Origin: Helicostylum pulchrum
Taxonomy: Eukaryota; Mucoromycota; Mucoromycetes; Mucorales; Mucoraceae
Length of the DNA stretch: 64,000 nt
Reading direction: 5' to 3'
Assembly (NCBI GenBank): GCA_025677825.1
Contig: JAIXMO010000002.1
Coordinates: forward strand, 620,001 to 684,000
The position numbers were made by a program, and so were the translations under genes. Position 1 is the stretch's first letter; every line of letters starts with the position of its first letter. The notes under the pieces are model-generated. The model did not search any database and had not been told where the DNA came from. It was given only the letters and a program-made list of their open reading frames with translations. Of the stretch, positions 13,612-25,284 are shown piece by piece.

Positions 13612-14395
13612 ATCTTTATTTATAAAAGTAAAGTTCTGTATTAGTTTAGCTACTATCATCATTTGATGTGAATCTTGGCAGATATGAGCTATAAATAACT
13701 ACTATATAAGGGAACATTTCCAACTATAAAAAGGTTATTTATCTACATGCATAAATCCTCCACTCTGTCAAAAAAAAAAAAAAATAGATGTAAGTGCATA
13801 GTCACACTTGGTTCCATAGAAGAAGGGACACCTTACGTAATAGTGGAGGTTTCATGTAAAACCTTTTGATTGTTACAAAAAAAGAAAAAAGACCCCTCTT
13901 TTCTTGCATAAGTAAAAGGGAGGAAGTACGGTGGGGGTGTGGGGGTGGGGTAGAGTGGAGCTGACTTTTTTTTTAATATTTTTTTTTTGAAAAATGTCTC
14001 AAGGAGTTTTCGGACCGTAGTCTCGTTATACACCGCATTGACAGCCGAACTTGATTGGCTTTAATTACTTGCCATTTATTATATCAAACATTTTTATACG
14101 ATCTGCTCCTATCAAATGCAAAGATTTCGTGCCATTCTTATGAAATAATTTTCGTTATTGAGAAATTCGAAACAATGATCAACATTTGTTTCTAAATTGT
14201 TTTATTTGATTTTTTTATGGTATTGACATAAAAAAAGGTGTGAAAAAAGGGGGAAAAGGGCATGTGTGTGTGTGTATCTTATTTACAAGTGAAGGGTGTG
14301 AATGAATTAACATTCAAATAAAAAGTATATACAATTATGTATGTAGGCGTGCGCGCGCGTGTGGATGTCTATACGCGTATATATGTACAGAGAGA

Positions 14396-14875
14396 TTAAT
14401 AGTTATAAAAGTGCTTGTTACTTCTTTTGTAATAATTTGTTGATTCATTAATAGAAACAGAAAGGTAGAGAGAGGAACCGTCACTAATTGAAGATGAGGA
14501 TACAATACTACTGTGACTGACACTACCCTTTCGAAGATAAGGACTGAGGCACTCGTCTTGTTCATTGGGAATGGATCGGTATAAAGGATCATCGTCCGGT
14601 AAAGTTTCGTTTTTCCATTGACATTTTCTACATTCGTATCTTACTCGCATACTGTTGGGTAGTTCGATACGTCTGTTCATTATCACCAGGCGCTTTTCAA
14701 TGCGTGTTAATTGGACTGTATTTGTTCTCTTACAACGGGGACAGGGATGTGTAGCATTTTCGAGTACTAGTTTTTTATCTTTGCCTCCAACTAAAGAAAA
14801 AAGTTGACAGTTTAGTATTTTTAAATTTTTTAAACGTGGATAAGGTTTCTTACAGAAAATAAAAGGCTGGATCAT
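14396..14875 (-). CDS. Small zinc-ribbon protein (zinc-ribbon_15-like)
   Basis: Exons 14875-14854 and 14790-14396 give 138 residues. The first exon is only 22 nt; splicing the 63-bp intron (GTAAGA...TTTAG) removes a non-matching stretch and yields a hydrophobic start MIQPFIFFGGKDK. A four-cysteine ribbon follows: CPRC at about residue 24 and CRKC about 40 residues later. This layout, a short hydrophobic leader then two CxxC knuckles, is seen in small fungal zinc-ribbon_15 proteins of unknown function. The C-terminal third is Ser-rich (SSSSISDGSS) and probably disordered. The family call rests on the overall pattern and is moderate. Confidence 0.7.
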   Translation of the reverse strand: MIQPFIFCKKPYPRLKNLKILNCQLFSLVGGKDKKLVLENATHPCPRCKRTNTVQLTRIEKRLVIMNRRIELPNSMRVRYECRKCQWKNETLPDDDPLYRSIPNEQDECLSPYLRKGSVSHSSIVSSSSISDGSSLYLSVSINESTNYYKRSNKHFYNY

Positions 14876-15392
14876 TTAGGAAGAGATATGTGTTGGTTGA
14901 TTGTATTGTTTGATTGAGTATGTTAATTTAAAATTAATGATTAAAAAGAAAAATAAATAATTCAGAGACCCTTTTTATACAAAAAAAAATTAGAAAAAAG
15001 ATCGATTTAAACGATTCAAACGGAGATAATTAATGAAAAACAAAGCCAAGCAAGTTACACCGCACGTTAAGATTATCTCGTTTTATATTAGGCAAGAGAA
15101 AAAAAAGTTAGCTCAAGAAATTTCGTTAGAGAAGATCGAGTTTTACTTAAAGACATTTTGATCGGTGGGGATATCACGATCGAGAAAATAATATTTTTTC
15201 GCTTCGCAATTTATTTCTTACTGCTTACTACCCACGCGAATTTACAAATTTATCGCGGAACTTCAAAATATACACCTGAATTAATCCCTTTTTTTTTATT
15301 GTCCCATCATTTTATCATCATTTTATTTTAAAAGCCAACTCGGTTTGTTCGATTTTCTGGTAAACAGTTTTTTTAGTTTATCAAAAAAAAAA
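14876..15392. other. Intergenic region, no feature recognised
   Basis: About 500 bp of AT-rich sequence with poly-A/T runs and no open frame of note. It probably carries the divergent upstream regions of the zinc-ribbon gene and the decayed gene to the right. Confidence 0.5.
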
Positions 15393-16952
15393 GGATTGAC
15401 TGCCCCAAATCTTCCAAGGCGAACAAGATCTTTGGAGCTTGTATCCAACAAGGTAAAATGAGCTCTACGACTAGAATAATTCTTGCCTCCACCGGCAATT
15501 CTCAGTTGGTCAAATTAGGCGGACCTTCACATCGAAACTTTCCTGATAAAAACAAACAGTCGTACGAATTACCCGATATTAATAATTGTACATTCATTTA
15601 TTGAACTGGTTAGAAAGTTCAGTATTTAACAACACTTGGGCTAAATTAATAATGTATCATTAAATGCATTATTTTTGATAGACACACTCTTGGAAACGTA
15701 ACCCGATATTTTTAATTCTATTGACACCCAAGGAACAAATAAAGCCCAAGAGAGAATGATTAAGGATATACATAGACATACGCATGTCCTGTATTTAATC
15801 GACCAACAAGTATACGCTATACAAAATGTAATGTATGCTATTATCCAAGAAACATTTTAAAGCCGAGATGGCCCGATCCTACTGAATTGGTATCGGACGC
15901 TGAAAGTCAGATCGCCACATCAGACAACTTTTGGCGATCAATATTCAAGATGACAACGTGAACGCTGCAAATGAGGTAATGAAAAAGGGTTTTTTTTTTT
16001 TTTATTATTTGCTCTAACTTTCTAATTATCAAATATAGCACCTGCTAAAGCAAAAGTTAACGAGATCGAAAAAATCTTTGGTAGAACCTGAGACTTCTAC
16101 TGCAAGGTACTTGTCGCTGAATGTCTTTTGACTTTTTGTTAGGATGGCGACCAAAATCATATATGTACGCGTTTGACAGCATCGTGCCGAATTTCTGCAA
16201 TGGTACAGGATGATGGCCTCAATTATACAAACAGGATTCTGTTGGCCGTTCGTAACATGTAAGTATCTTGAGATGCGAAGATTTAACAAGTAAAAACTCA
16301 TACCATTGATAGGGTGGAAAAACTTCCCCGTCATACCGTTGAAGACGGGCCCAGAGAAACTGAATTAATCACAAGGCATTTGGAAGCAATCCTGGCTCCT
16401 CTTTTCGAGGACTTGGATAATAATATAATTTTTAGATGGTAAGTAAAGAATTTTGTCATGAAAAAATGGGTATTTCAGAGAAGAATAAGATTTGACGTCC
16501 ATAACGTAAATTGAATAGGACTTCCGTCAGCGATGAAGAAAAGCAAGCCACTACACGGCCAGATGCCTCAATAAATATCACAAATGGAGCATCATTCACT
16601 GTGTTAAAAGAAAAAAAAAGTGGCACGGTATCTGCTGTTCGCATCCTCGCCTTTTTTCTTCTTAGGCAAATATGCCACTTTCTACATATTTACTTGCGCC
16701 CAAGCTTATTTGTATACAATGTGTGAAATCGCACATATCCAACTAACTCTTACCCTTGATCATGTGCCCCTTTTTCTTTCACAACTGGACAAGGTTGTCA
16801 AAAATATTTCCTGCTTTCAATATACTTTAAATAGCGGCAACCACAACTATGCAGATGATTCATTTACACTCACAGATAACATGCTCCACAACGCTACGGA
16901 TCCCAAATCGTCACGCAAGCGAAAATCAATTACAAGTCATTATAACCATTGA
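15393..16952 (+). pseudogene. Decayed multi-exon gene, probably of a Mucoromycota-expanded 'RPDA' family
   Basis: Successive coding-like blocks in shifting frames are separated by intron-like gaps. Blocks include 15395-15603 (IFGACIQQGKMSSTTRI), 15721-15858 (AQERMIKDIHRHTHVLYLI), 16315-16438 (ETELITRHLEAILAPLFED) ending FRW at a GTAAGT donor, 16519-16612 (TRPDASINITNGASF) and 16664-16952 (TFYIFTCAQAYLYTMCEI). The order 'large helical block, FRW-T, RPDA, then TFYI...YxMxEI' resembles a family that I recall as strongly expanded and variable in Mucorales genomes; the resemblance is from memory. In-frame stops (for example at 15601, after the IQETF block and in the 16141-16260 block) and a missing central segment between RPDA and TFYI suggest decay. 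A surviving variant with unusual introns is the alternative. Confidence 0.45.
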
Positions 16953-18039
16953 TCATCATCCCCCCCCCCCCTTCCTTTGTGAATATACCCCCTCTCTCTC
17001 TCTAAACACACCATGATTCATTTGTCAAGATAAGATAAGAAAAAAAGTGTAAACCACATTTTTATTTGAATAAATTAAATGGGTTCATATTTGATTTTCA
17101 ATTATATATTTAATTGTTACTGCTGGTTGCAAACATAACCAGATTGCCTTATTTCTGGTTTAACAGTTCGTGTCTCCGAAACATTGCGACAATCTATTTA
17201 ACGCCAAATTTACGAAAGTGATCGGCTGCACTTTTGATCAAAATCAAGACTAAGCTGATGATACAAACCAGCATCCTTAAAAAGATGCTCAATAAAAACC
17301 GCAAATTGGGAGTTTGTAAACCCGCAAAAAAAAAAAATACAAAGCCGCAAATTGGTGCCGTGAGCACTGTAATTTTCCAATTATTTAGTATTTCTTTTCA
17401 TCTGGACTTAGTTTAATTCTTTTAATCGTTGAATTTATTCATGTTCTTCAATGGCCTTACCAGTGCCCAGCGCGTAAAACCGAGAAAGACCAGGGCTTAT
17501 TCAAGGATCTCTATCTTTGTTCTGCCAGGAGTGGGAAGTTGTTGGTCTCGGGTCTTCGTTGATCTTAGATTCAGCTGCGTTGGTCATGTCACTAACTATA
17601 GTTCTGCGAGTCTCAAATGGTTGCAAGTTCTTTAAACGAGCGGTTTTTGTTTTAAACGATCAATTTTTGCTGTTACGTTTGTTGGCCTTATAGTAGACTA
17701 TTTAAAATCACATCTCCAATCTTTTGTCATGCTAGGCGTGCCGGAAAAGCGATTTTACGTCCCCCAAAATATATGTTGGAAGTGGAGATGGTTACCCAAA
17801 GTGTAAACTCAGTCCCTCCCCCTCTTTTTTTTGGGGGGGGGGGTTACGAATATCATCGATGATTCCATCACTCTACCTCCCCCCCACTTTTTACTTTTTT
17901 TTTTGGGGGGCCCTTTTTGTTACGACGGTTGATGCCGCTTTTTTATTTTATATTTTTCACATGTTTGTATGTACAAAATAGCGTTTATCTCCACATTTTT
18001 TCTTTTTCTTTTTTTCTCTTCATTGCCAATTTATAAACC
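16953..18039. other. Intergenic region with homopolymeric C and G runs
   Basis: A C-run lies at about 16962-16971. Pyrimidine and G-tracts at 17815-17850 and 17879-17925 include a run of eleven G. A minus-strand open frame near 17490-17636 (FETRRTIVSDMTNAAESK) looks coding-like but is short and unassigned. The last 60 bp before 18040 are T-rich and are probably the promoter/5'UTR of the lipase-like gene. Confidence 0.5.
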
Positions 18040-20404
18040 ATGAGTAAAGTTTTACGGGATCCTTTAAAATATTTAGTTGCACCTACCCTCTTCTTTCTCT
18101 ATAGTTCAATACTTATTCTTTATCAGCACTTGGTGCAACCATGGATGGTAAAAAAAAAAGGAGAGAATAACGTTTTTTTTTATGTACGTAAAAATAACGC
18201 TTAACATAATAGATAAAATGGGATCAATATAAAGAAAGTAAACCCGAAAATAGATTATTATATCGATTGAAAAATGCTGAAACGTTTGAGGAATGGCAAA
18301 GTAGAGCTAGAGATTTAGATAGGTAACTAATCGAAGAGAAAAACTTTTATTTTGTTTCATATTATTGATTATATATATGTATTCGTTATTAGACATTTAA
18401 GTAAGTGTACATGTATATACACTTTATAAAATTATTATCAGATAATAATAACCAAATATAGATAATGACAAGTGGGTTGAACAACCTGCTTCCAGAGTTT
18501 ACGATTATAAATTAATCGCTTCAAGACTAGAACACTTGAGAAAGGCTAGAAACGAAAAGGACGTAGAGAACATGACTTATCTGTTAAGGGGTGGTTTGTT
18601 AAGAAATTTTGGTGGTATCTGTGATAGAAAGTTATTTTCTCATTCCTATGTCGGGTAATATATACCTTTCTTCACAAAGATATTTCTATTCTAAAACATT
18701 TTGCTTTATAATACAGAACCAAAAAGTTAATTGAAGATTACATGGAAGAAGTTGTAACTCAAATTGAGTACATTGAATCTACTTCTGATTTTGATGCCCA
18801 AGCAAAAATTAAATTCTTTAGTGATACTCGTCAAAGTTTCGGTTGTTCTGCATTAGTATTACAAGGTGGTACCGCTTTAGGTATATATAAAATTGCATTA
18901 AAAAATTCTTCCCTCATAATTTTTTTAAAAAAATAATATGTATAGCTTTATACCATATTGGTGTTGTAAAAGCATTAAATGAGCAAGGCCTATTACCTCG
19001 TATTATTAGTGGTACCGCCATTGGTGCCATGATTGCTGCATTAATTTGTATTCACACTGATGATGAATTACCGGTAAAATAGATCGCTACTATACGTAAA
19101 AATGAAATATTTATTTAAATTTCCTTTTTTTTTAAAAAAAAAGTACATCTTACAACCAGAGGGTATTAATTTAACTGCATTTTCAAACAAAGGGCAAAAA
19201 GGGTAAGTGGAATAGTTTTATACATGTATAAAAGGTACCGTCATTGACATTGTATTCAATAGGCATTTCAAAAGACGTGTTACTCGTTTTATGAAATATG
19301 GTAATACACTATATGTAATAATAGGTCATGTGGCAAAAAATAATAATACTGTGTTACTCTACCACTCCCCAATAGGTTATTTGATGGACATGAAGGTGTT
19401 ACAAGAATGTGTAAGAACCAATGTAGGTGACCTGACATTTGAAGAAGCCTATGTACGATCGAAGCGAGTATTGAATATCAGTGTCTCCTCTAGTCGTACA
19501 CAAGAGGTACCCCAGTTATTAAATTATTTAACTGCTCCCAACGTCGTAAGTCTAAAAAGTTTCCATTTTAAAAAAAATAATTATACAACATTAACACCTC
19601 TTCTAAAAAAAAAAAAAAAAAAAAAGTTAATCTGGAGTGCAGCTTGTTGTTCTACAGCCTCTGTTGGTTTATTTGGTAGTTGTGACCTTATGGCTAAAGA
19701 TAAGAACGGTAACATTGTTAAATGGATTTCATCAGCAGTGAAATGGAATCATTGGTCCGAGACAACACCAGCTGAAAGTGATGCTCCACTTTACAGACTC
19801 TCTGAACTCTTTAATGTAAATCACTTTATTGTATCGCAAGCTAGTATTTATGCTATACCTTTTATTGCTAAGGCTCAAAATTTACAGCACGAGACTTTAA
19901 TTCATAAATTCGCTTATATCCTTGCTTCTGAATTTAAGCATCGCTTATATCAATTGGATCAACTTCATATTTTGCCTCATATCTTTCGTGGCGTCATTGA
20001 AGAAAAAATGTCGGGTAATGTCAATGTTGTACCTGATATTGCATTTTCTGTAAAGTATTATTATGCACATTGCTTAAGTTAAAAAAAAAAACTGACACAC
20101 TGTTATATATAGGATTTAAACATATTATTCTCAAACCCCTCTCATAAATCTTTGGCTTACTGGTAAACTTTTTACATGTAACAAATATTTTTTGCGTTAC
20201 TAAAAATAATAATCCAAATTTAGGATTTTACACGGAGAAAGATCTGTTTGGCCTTTAATGGCATTTATTAGAACGAGGTGTATGATAGAATTAGCACTTG
20301 ATAGAGCAGTTTTAAGATTAAAAGCAATGGATGTAGAACGAGAGCCAGTTGTTGTTCGTAGTCGATACATTGATAATAAACAACGAGCCAGATCCATGCA
20401 TTAA
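18040..20404 (+). CDS. Patatin/TGL-type triacylglycerol lipase homologue lacking catalytic residues
   Basis: Twelve exons (18040-18147, 18213-18322, 18393-18400, 18462-18654, 18717-18880, 18946-19073, 19144-19202, 19263-19300, 19376-19545, 19627-20049, 20113-20162, 20224-20404) encode 543 residues. A hydrophobic stretch at about 12-33 suggests membrane or droplet anchoring. Residues ~37-165 match the DUF3336 region of yeast Tgl3/4/5 (LDRHLNNDKW, RGGLLRNFGGICDRKLF). The patatin core follows: LQGGTALALYHIGVV, IISGTAIGAMI, SELFNVNHFIVSQ. Family members hydrolyse triacylglycerol on lipid droplets with a Ser/Asp dyad. Here the GxSxG elbow reads GTAIG (Ala at ~219) and the usual DGS segment before the SELFNVNHF motif reads WSETTPAESDAP, so both catalytic residues appear lost. 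Exon 3 is only 8 nt. It ends 16 bp from the convergent F-box gene. Confidence 0.88.
18393..18400 (+). other. 8-nt micro-exon in the lipase-like gene
   Basis: The sequence ACATTTAA lies between an acceptor (TATTAG) and a donor (GTAAGT). Including it joins exon 2 and exon 4 in phase and produces LDRHLNNDKW, a conserved segment of the TGL family; skipping it shifts the frame. Flanking introns are 70 and 61 bp. Confidence 0.8.
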
Positions 20405-20420
20405 ATAAACCCCTTTTTTT

Positions 20421-21543
20421 TTATCTAGCAAAATTTAAAGCTCTCTTTTTCCAATAAGTAATACGTTGAATAATCGAAGAATAGTTTTCAACGGGACATA
20501 AATGCTCTTCGGTAATTTTTTTCCCTTTTACATTGTAATGACGAGATAAATAATCCCATGTTTGACTTGAGATGATCATAACACTACCGTTGGAGTGTAA
20601 ATAAAAAGGGTTTGTACCTTCTTGATTTAATCCAACTACAAGCGATAATAATTGCGTTTGGTCAATCAAGAGGGAAGGTCGAGTGGTCTTCCAGCCTTCT
20701 ACAAACATTTCCCATTCAACCATCCAATCAGAAGAAATGAAACAAAAATCACCTTTCATAATATGTTGCGGCGTATCCTTCCATCGAAGCTGTCTTTCTA
20801 TTTGTCTGTACTTTCTGGTATTCAAAACTGATATATCTTGTTTAAAATGGTGAACCCATTGTAATGTAATTTGTGAAGCAACGTATTGTTCTGCTGGATG
20901 GCTATCTAGCCCACCAATCTATATATTTCCATTTTAATTTTAAGTTTTGTTGCGTATGTTGTGTGTGAGTGTGTACTACACACACACACATATTTCTTAC
21001 CCAATCTACACACACTTGACAGAATAGTTCCGATGTATTCATTTTATAAAATACTGAATGAAGGTATGGGTGAGCAAGTCTTGCATGTTGTCTTGTATGT
21101 CTATCACACACTAAGCGAAAATATACATAAGTAAAATATTTTTTATATATTTATTTATAATCTTTACTTATTTGATGACAATTATCTGATATACACAAGA
21201 ATAGATTTTCGTCACCTTGTACGCCACATCTTTGACACTGATTTAATTTAGTTATCGTTCTATCTTGTGGTGTATCCCTAACATGATTACAAGGTAGTCG
21301 TTTATATTCTCCTTTTCCTTTTACAGTCATACAACAAGAGAAAAACAATTGTTTATACGATTGGTTTGGATCATGATACTGAATACCAAATTCTATCCTA
21401 CATAAACCTTTCCATAATCGATCTATTCTTTGCACCCCGTACAAACTTTTATTACACTGTGAAAGACAAATAAGGTCTTTATAATTTAAGTATTGAGCTA
21501 TCAAGCCAATTAATTCAAACGAAAGTGTAGATAATCCTGACAT
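20421..21543 (-). CDS. F-box protein with zf-UBP and DUSP domains
   Basis: Exons 21543-21168, 21110-21001 and 20918-20421 give 327 residues. Residues ~3-50 form an F-box (LSFELIGLIAQYLNYKDL, then LWKGLCRIEF), which would recruit the protein to an SCF ubiquitin ligase through Skp1. Residues ~100-165 form a zf-UBP-type zinc finger (CQRCG, LFLC, CDRHTRQHAR, H, CQVC), a fold that in known proteins binds free ubiquitin C termini. The C-terminal third carries a DUSP-like domain (WMVEWEMFVEG, IDQTQLL), typical of ubiquitin-specific proteases, although no protease domain is present. It may therefore be an SCF adaptor for ubiquitylated or USP-linked substrates; this is inference. The stop lies 16 bp from the stop of the convergent lipase-like gene. 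Confidence 0.82.
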
Positions 21544-21680
21544 AAAAGGAAGAAGAAGAGAAAAAAAAGAAAAAAAGAGAAAAAAAAAAAGAATGTTAAT
21601 TTTTTTATTTGCTATTTCGGCATATTTATGTGTATAAATCTTTTTTTGTTGTTGTTTGTTTTGAAAATGAAAGAAAAAAG

Positions 21681-23474
21681 TTATTGTCTCCAGCCAGCGT
21701 TAAGTTGCATTAATGTTAATACAGCATCCATAGGAAATTCAGCGTTAGTTTGTTGCTGTTGCTGTTGATCTGTTCCTTCAGTACTATTGGTAGTAGAACC
21801 ATCTGTAACAGATGTACTTTGTTTATCTTCGTCCATATTTTCTTCCTTTATAGTTGGAGCAGAAGTTGAAGCAACAGCAGCAGCATTAGCAGCTTGTAAT
21901 GTAGAGCTTAGTAGCGCAGCCAATTTTTCTTCTGGTCTAGCATCATCGTTTAAAATACCGGCATTAGTAAATTGTTGCTGCTGTTGTTGTTGTTGTTCTG
22001 GTGTTAAATTAAATTCACTAGTACCCTCGCCATCCGCTGTGGTTTGTTGTTGAGGTTGGTATTGTTGCAATTGTTGTAAAATTTCTAATAATTGAAATGG
22101 AAATGGCACCTTGTTATCTTTTACCTCATTAGAGTCCCCATCCTCTTCTTGCTGTTGCTGTTGTTGCTGTTGTTGTTGCGGTTGTACAACTTCTGGGTTT
22201 GTGTTTTCAGTATTGGTGATAGAATTACCTGTACCGTGAGCACTGCCAATTAAGCTACGAGCTGCTGCAGGAATACCAAGATTATTACACAATAAAGTTA
22301 AATAATTAGCATCTGTTAAACCTTGAAGAGGTTGTGCAGGAGTAATTTGGTGGTTCAACATGTCTATATTACCATTATTATTGTTCGTGTTGTTGGATGA
22401 ATTGGCTGCTGCTGCTACAAGGTTCGCGTGATGTCCACCTAACGAATCATCAACTAATCCTTTCCTACGCTCTTTATCCTTTCTCTTTTGCTGACGTTTC
22501 AAAAATTCCTCATCAATCCATTTCTTTTTATGTTCACTGTCTTCCTTTCCAAATAATTTATGGGCTCTCTTATTGACACGACAGCGAAGATCATTATCTT
22601 TGTCTAATAGGCCAATCTTTTTTTAATATACACAGAATCCTTCCCTTTTTCTATTTTATCTGTACATAGTATATGTGTACTTACTTCTTTCTTCATTTTG
22701 TTGTCTCCAACGCTTTTTACGTTCACGGTTATCTGCTCTCACCTTTAATAATAAAAATTTTTTTTTAAAAAAAAATCCACAAAAATCGCGTTATTATTAC
22801 ACAGTTTACAATACCTTTTGGTTCATAAGCTCACGTTTCAAAATCTCTGTAGGTAATTGATGAACTTGTTGTTGCTGTTGTTGTTGTTGCTGCTGCTGCT
22901 GTTGTTGTTGGTGCTGCTGTTGTTGTTGTTGTTGCTGTTGTTGTTGCTGCTGTTGAGCCAACATATCATCGTTACTAGCATTAGCACTTGGACTAGAATT
23001 TGAATTACCATTGTTTGCATTAGCAGCAGCGGCAATTACAGAAGCTGCTAAAGCGGCGTTGGAGTCAAAGTTGGCAAATAAATGGAAATTGGAACTGTTG
23101 GATAAAGCAGCGGCGGCGGCAGAAGCGAGAGCTTGTGTTTGTGCAGCGCTCATTTGCTGTAATTGACTAATGGCTTCCAAATCTTGTAAATGTTGTCTTT
23201 CTTGCTCACTTTGTTGTTGTTGGTCTTCCATGTTGTTACTGGTATCAGGTTCAGAAGTAACAACATGACTGGTTGTAGGAGGAAGGGTAGGAGGAGGAAG
23301 GGTAGGAGGAAGTGTTATAGCGGGAGATGAAGGAACGCTATTATTGTTACTTTCATTGGTATCAATGTCCATAGGTTCAGTTACTTGTACGGGTTCAGCC
23401 TCTGGGTCATGTTTAATAGATGCCAAGGTAATGACAGTCTCATCCACGCTTGGTTCCCTAGTTGCTTGATCCAT
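21681..23474 (-). CDS. Glutamine-rich nuclear protein with DUF3020-like basic domain
   Basis: Exons 23474-22815, 22742-22685 and 22603-21681 encode 546 residues. The first exon is low-complexity: acidic start, Pro/Thr repeats (TLPPPTLPPT), Ala-rich and Asn/Ser-rich stretches and a long Gln tract broken once by His. The two introns interrupt the only ordered part, a strongly basic helix-rich segment (VRADNRERKKRWRQQNEER, then NKDNDLRCRVNKRAHKLFG), which matches the fungal DUF3020 pattern as I recall it; splicing across 22684-22604 restores it. The C-terminal half has further Gln tracts. Composition suggests a transcription-associated nuclear protein, but no function is established. Confidence 0.75.
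22862..22957 (-). repeat. CAG/CAA trinucleotide tract encoding polyglutamine
   Basis: About 96 bp of mixed CAA and CAG codons (minus strand) encode about 30 Gln with one His interruption. Mixed codons usually stabilise length compared with pure CAG. Shorter Gln tracts occur in the third exon near 21964-21997 and 22149-22189. Confidence 0.9.
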
Positions 23475-24654
23475 ATTTTAACTTTTTTGAGAGAGAGGAA
23501 AAAAGATAAATACGTATATTATAAAAAAAAAAGTTACGCTCTATTTTTTTTTATATTTATTTTTTTGTTTCCACAAAAAAAAACAGATATACACACAAAA
23601 ATATAAAGATAAAAAAAAATAAGCTTATTAGTAACTTTAATGCGTATTTCCTTTTAAATATAAAAAAATAAATAATGGTATACCAAACGGAAAAGAAGTA
23701 GAAAGAAAAAAAAAAGCGATACTGGTGTGCAAGATACGTTAACAGTCACTTAAAAATATTTTATTTTTCAAAGGGAAATGTGATTATAAAAAGGAAAAAA
23801 GCACTAATATTTTGCCGCACCAATAATACGGAATCAAAAACTTTTTGTTAAAGAAACAATCCGAATGGAAGCAAAGTATACATTAGTCAAGGTATTTTTT
23901 TTAGAAAAAAACGCTATCTTGTTTAAATAGCTGGTCAAAAGAGAGTATTGTCGCGGTACAAGATGGGTTTTTTTTATGAAAATTTAATGAATACGGAAAT
24001 TAATCAAGTGTCTATCAACATCAACCATGCTAAATTGTCTAAAAAAATAAAATAAGCAACTTTGCAGAGTATTTACAAAGTAAAGAACTTACAGTTTCTA
24101 TTACTATTAGGGATCATTATCTTGCTCATAATCATTGTATCCTAAACAAAAATGACTTTAAATATTGTTTCGAAAACAATAAAGAATGACCACACAATAG
24201 TCATATTTTTACGTTGGAAAAAAAAACGTTTTTTTTCTGTAGAAGATACTTTGAAGTGATCAAGCTCTTTTAAAACCGTATTGTAATACCAACCGATGTA
24301 ATAAAAACTGTCACTTTATTAAAAATGCCACAGTTATAGTTTCTCACGTAGATCCTCAAACCTTAATATTCACAAGTAGGACCAAAAAAAATATATATAT
24401 TTTGCGTAATGATATCAGCTTTTTATTATTATTATTATCAGATCAAAAAAATATGGGTAAAATTAGTATTAATTACAAATAAGAAAAAGTTTTACAGCAA
24501 AATATTGCTGTATAAACTGTATATAAAGGGGGGGGGGGGTCTATTTTCTCTAAAAAAGTGATCATAAATACAATATGGGATGTGGTTTTTTTTTTTTTTT
24601 TTTTGGTTATGCGGTAGAATGTCGTGTATTAATTTTTACCCTGGAATTCGAGAT
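23475..24654. other. Intergenic region, no gene seen
   Basis: About 1.2 kb of AT-rich sequence between the 5' end of the DUF3020-like gene and the 3' end of acetyl-CoA synthetase. A run of ten G at 24529-24538 and a 17-T run near 24587 stand out. No coding frame or RNA gene is recognised. Confidence 0.55.
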
Positions 24655-25250
24655 TTATTTCTTGTGAACTTGAGAGACAATAGAGGGAATAACAGAAGGA
24701 TCAGCCAAAGTAGAGGTATCACCAAGTTGGTTTTGTTCACCATTAACGATCTTACGAAGAATACGACGAACGATCTTTCCAGAACGAGTCTTGGGATGTT
24801 CACGAACGATATGAATACGTTTAGGAGAAGCAAAAGGACCAATGATTTTACGAACTGTCAAAATTAATTCACGTTCAAGACCGTCGCTTACTTGACAATG
24901 TGACTTTAATGAAACAAAAGCATGGATAGCTTGACCAGTTAAATCGTCATGAGCACCAACAACTGCGGATTCAGAAACTGCTTCGTGAACAATAAGTGCT
25001 GCTTCAATTTCTGAAGTAGAAAGACGATGGCCGGAAACATTGATAACATCATCAACACGTCCTCTGATCCAGACATAACCGTCCTTATCAACAGAAGCAC
25101 CATCTCCAGTATAGTAGTAGCCGGGGTAAGGCTTGGTATAGGTGTCCAAGAAACGAGAGTGGTTGTTATAAACAGAACGAGCCATAGAAGGCCATGATTG
25201 CTTAATAGCAAGAACACCAGTTTCATCGACGGCAGTAACAACGTTACCAG

Positions 25251-25284
<34 letters not shown>

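Larger units (their letters stand above)
12314..14395. other. Intergenic region; no confident gene, tandem repeat and G-rich tract
   Basis: About 2.1 kb with no gene I can support. It holds the TFIIF promoter side, a two-copy 34-bp repeat (12497-12564), a short acidic open frame at 13440-13611 and a G-rich tract at 13930-13950. A (TG)n run at 14262-14275 and an alternating GCGC/GTGT stretch at 14348-14362 lie in the 3' flank of the next gene. Confidence 0.6.

Noticed and set aside
17450..17636. Coding-like minus-strand stretch (FETRRTIVSDMTNAAESK)
   Set aside because: One short block with a stop at its end and no partner exon or family; mentioned only in the spacer note.
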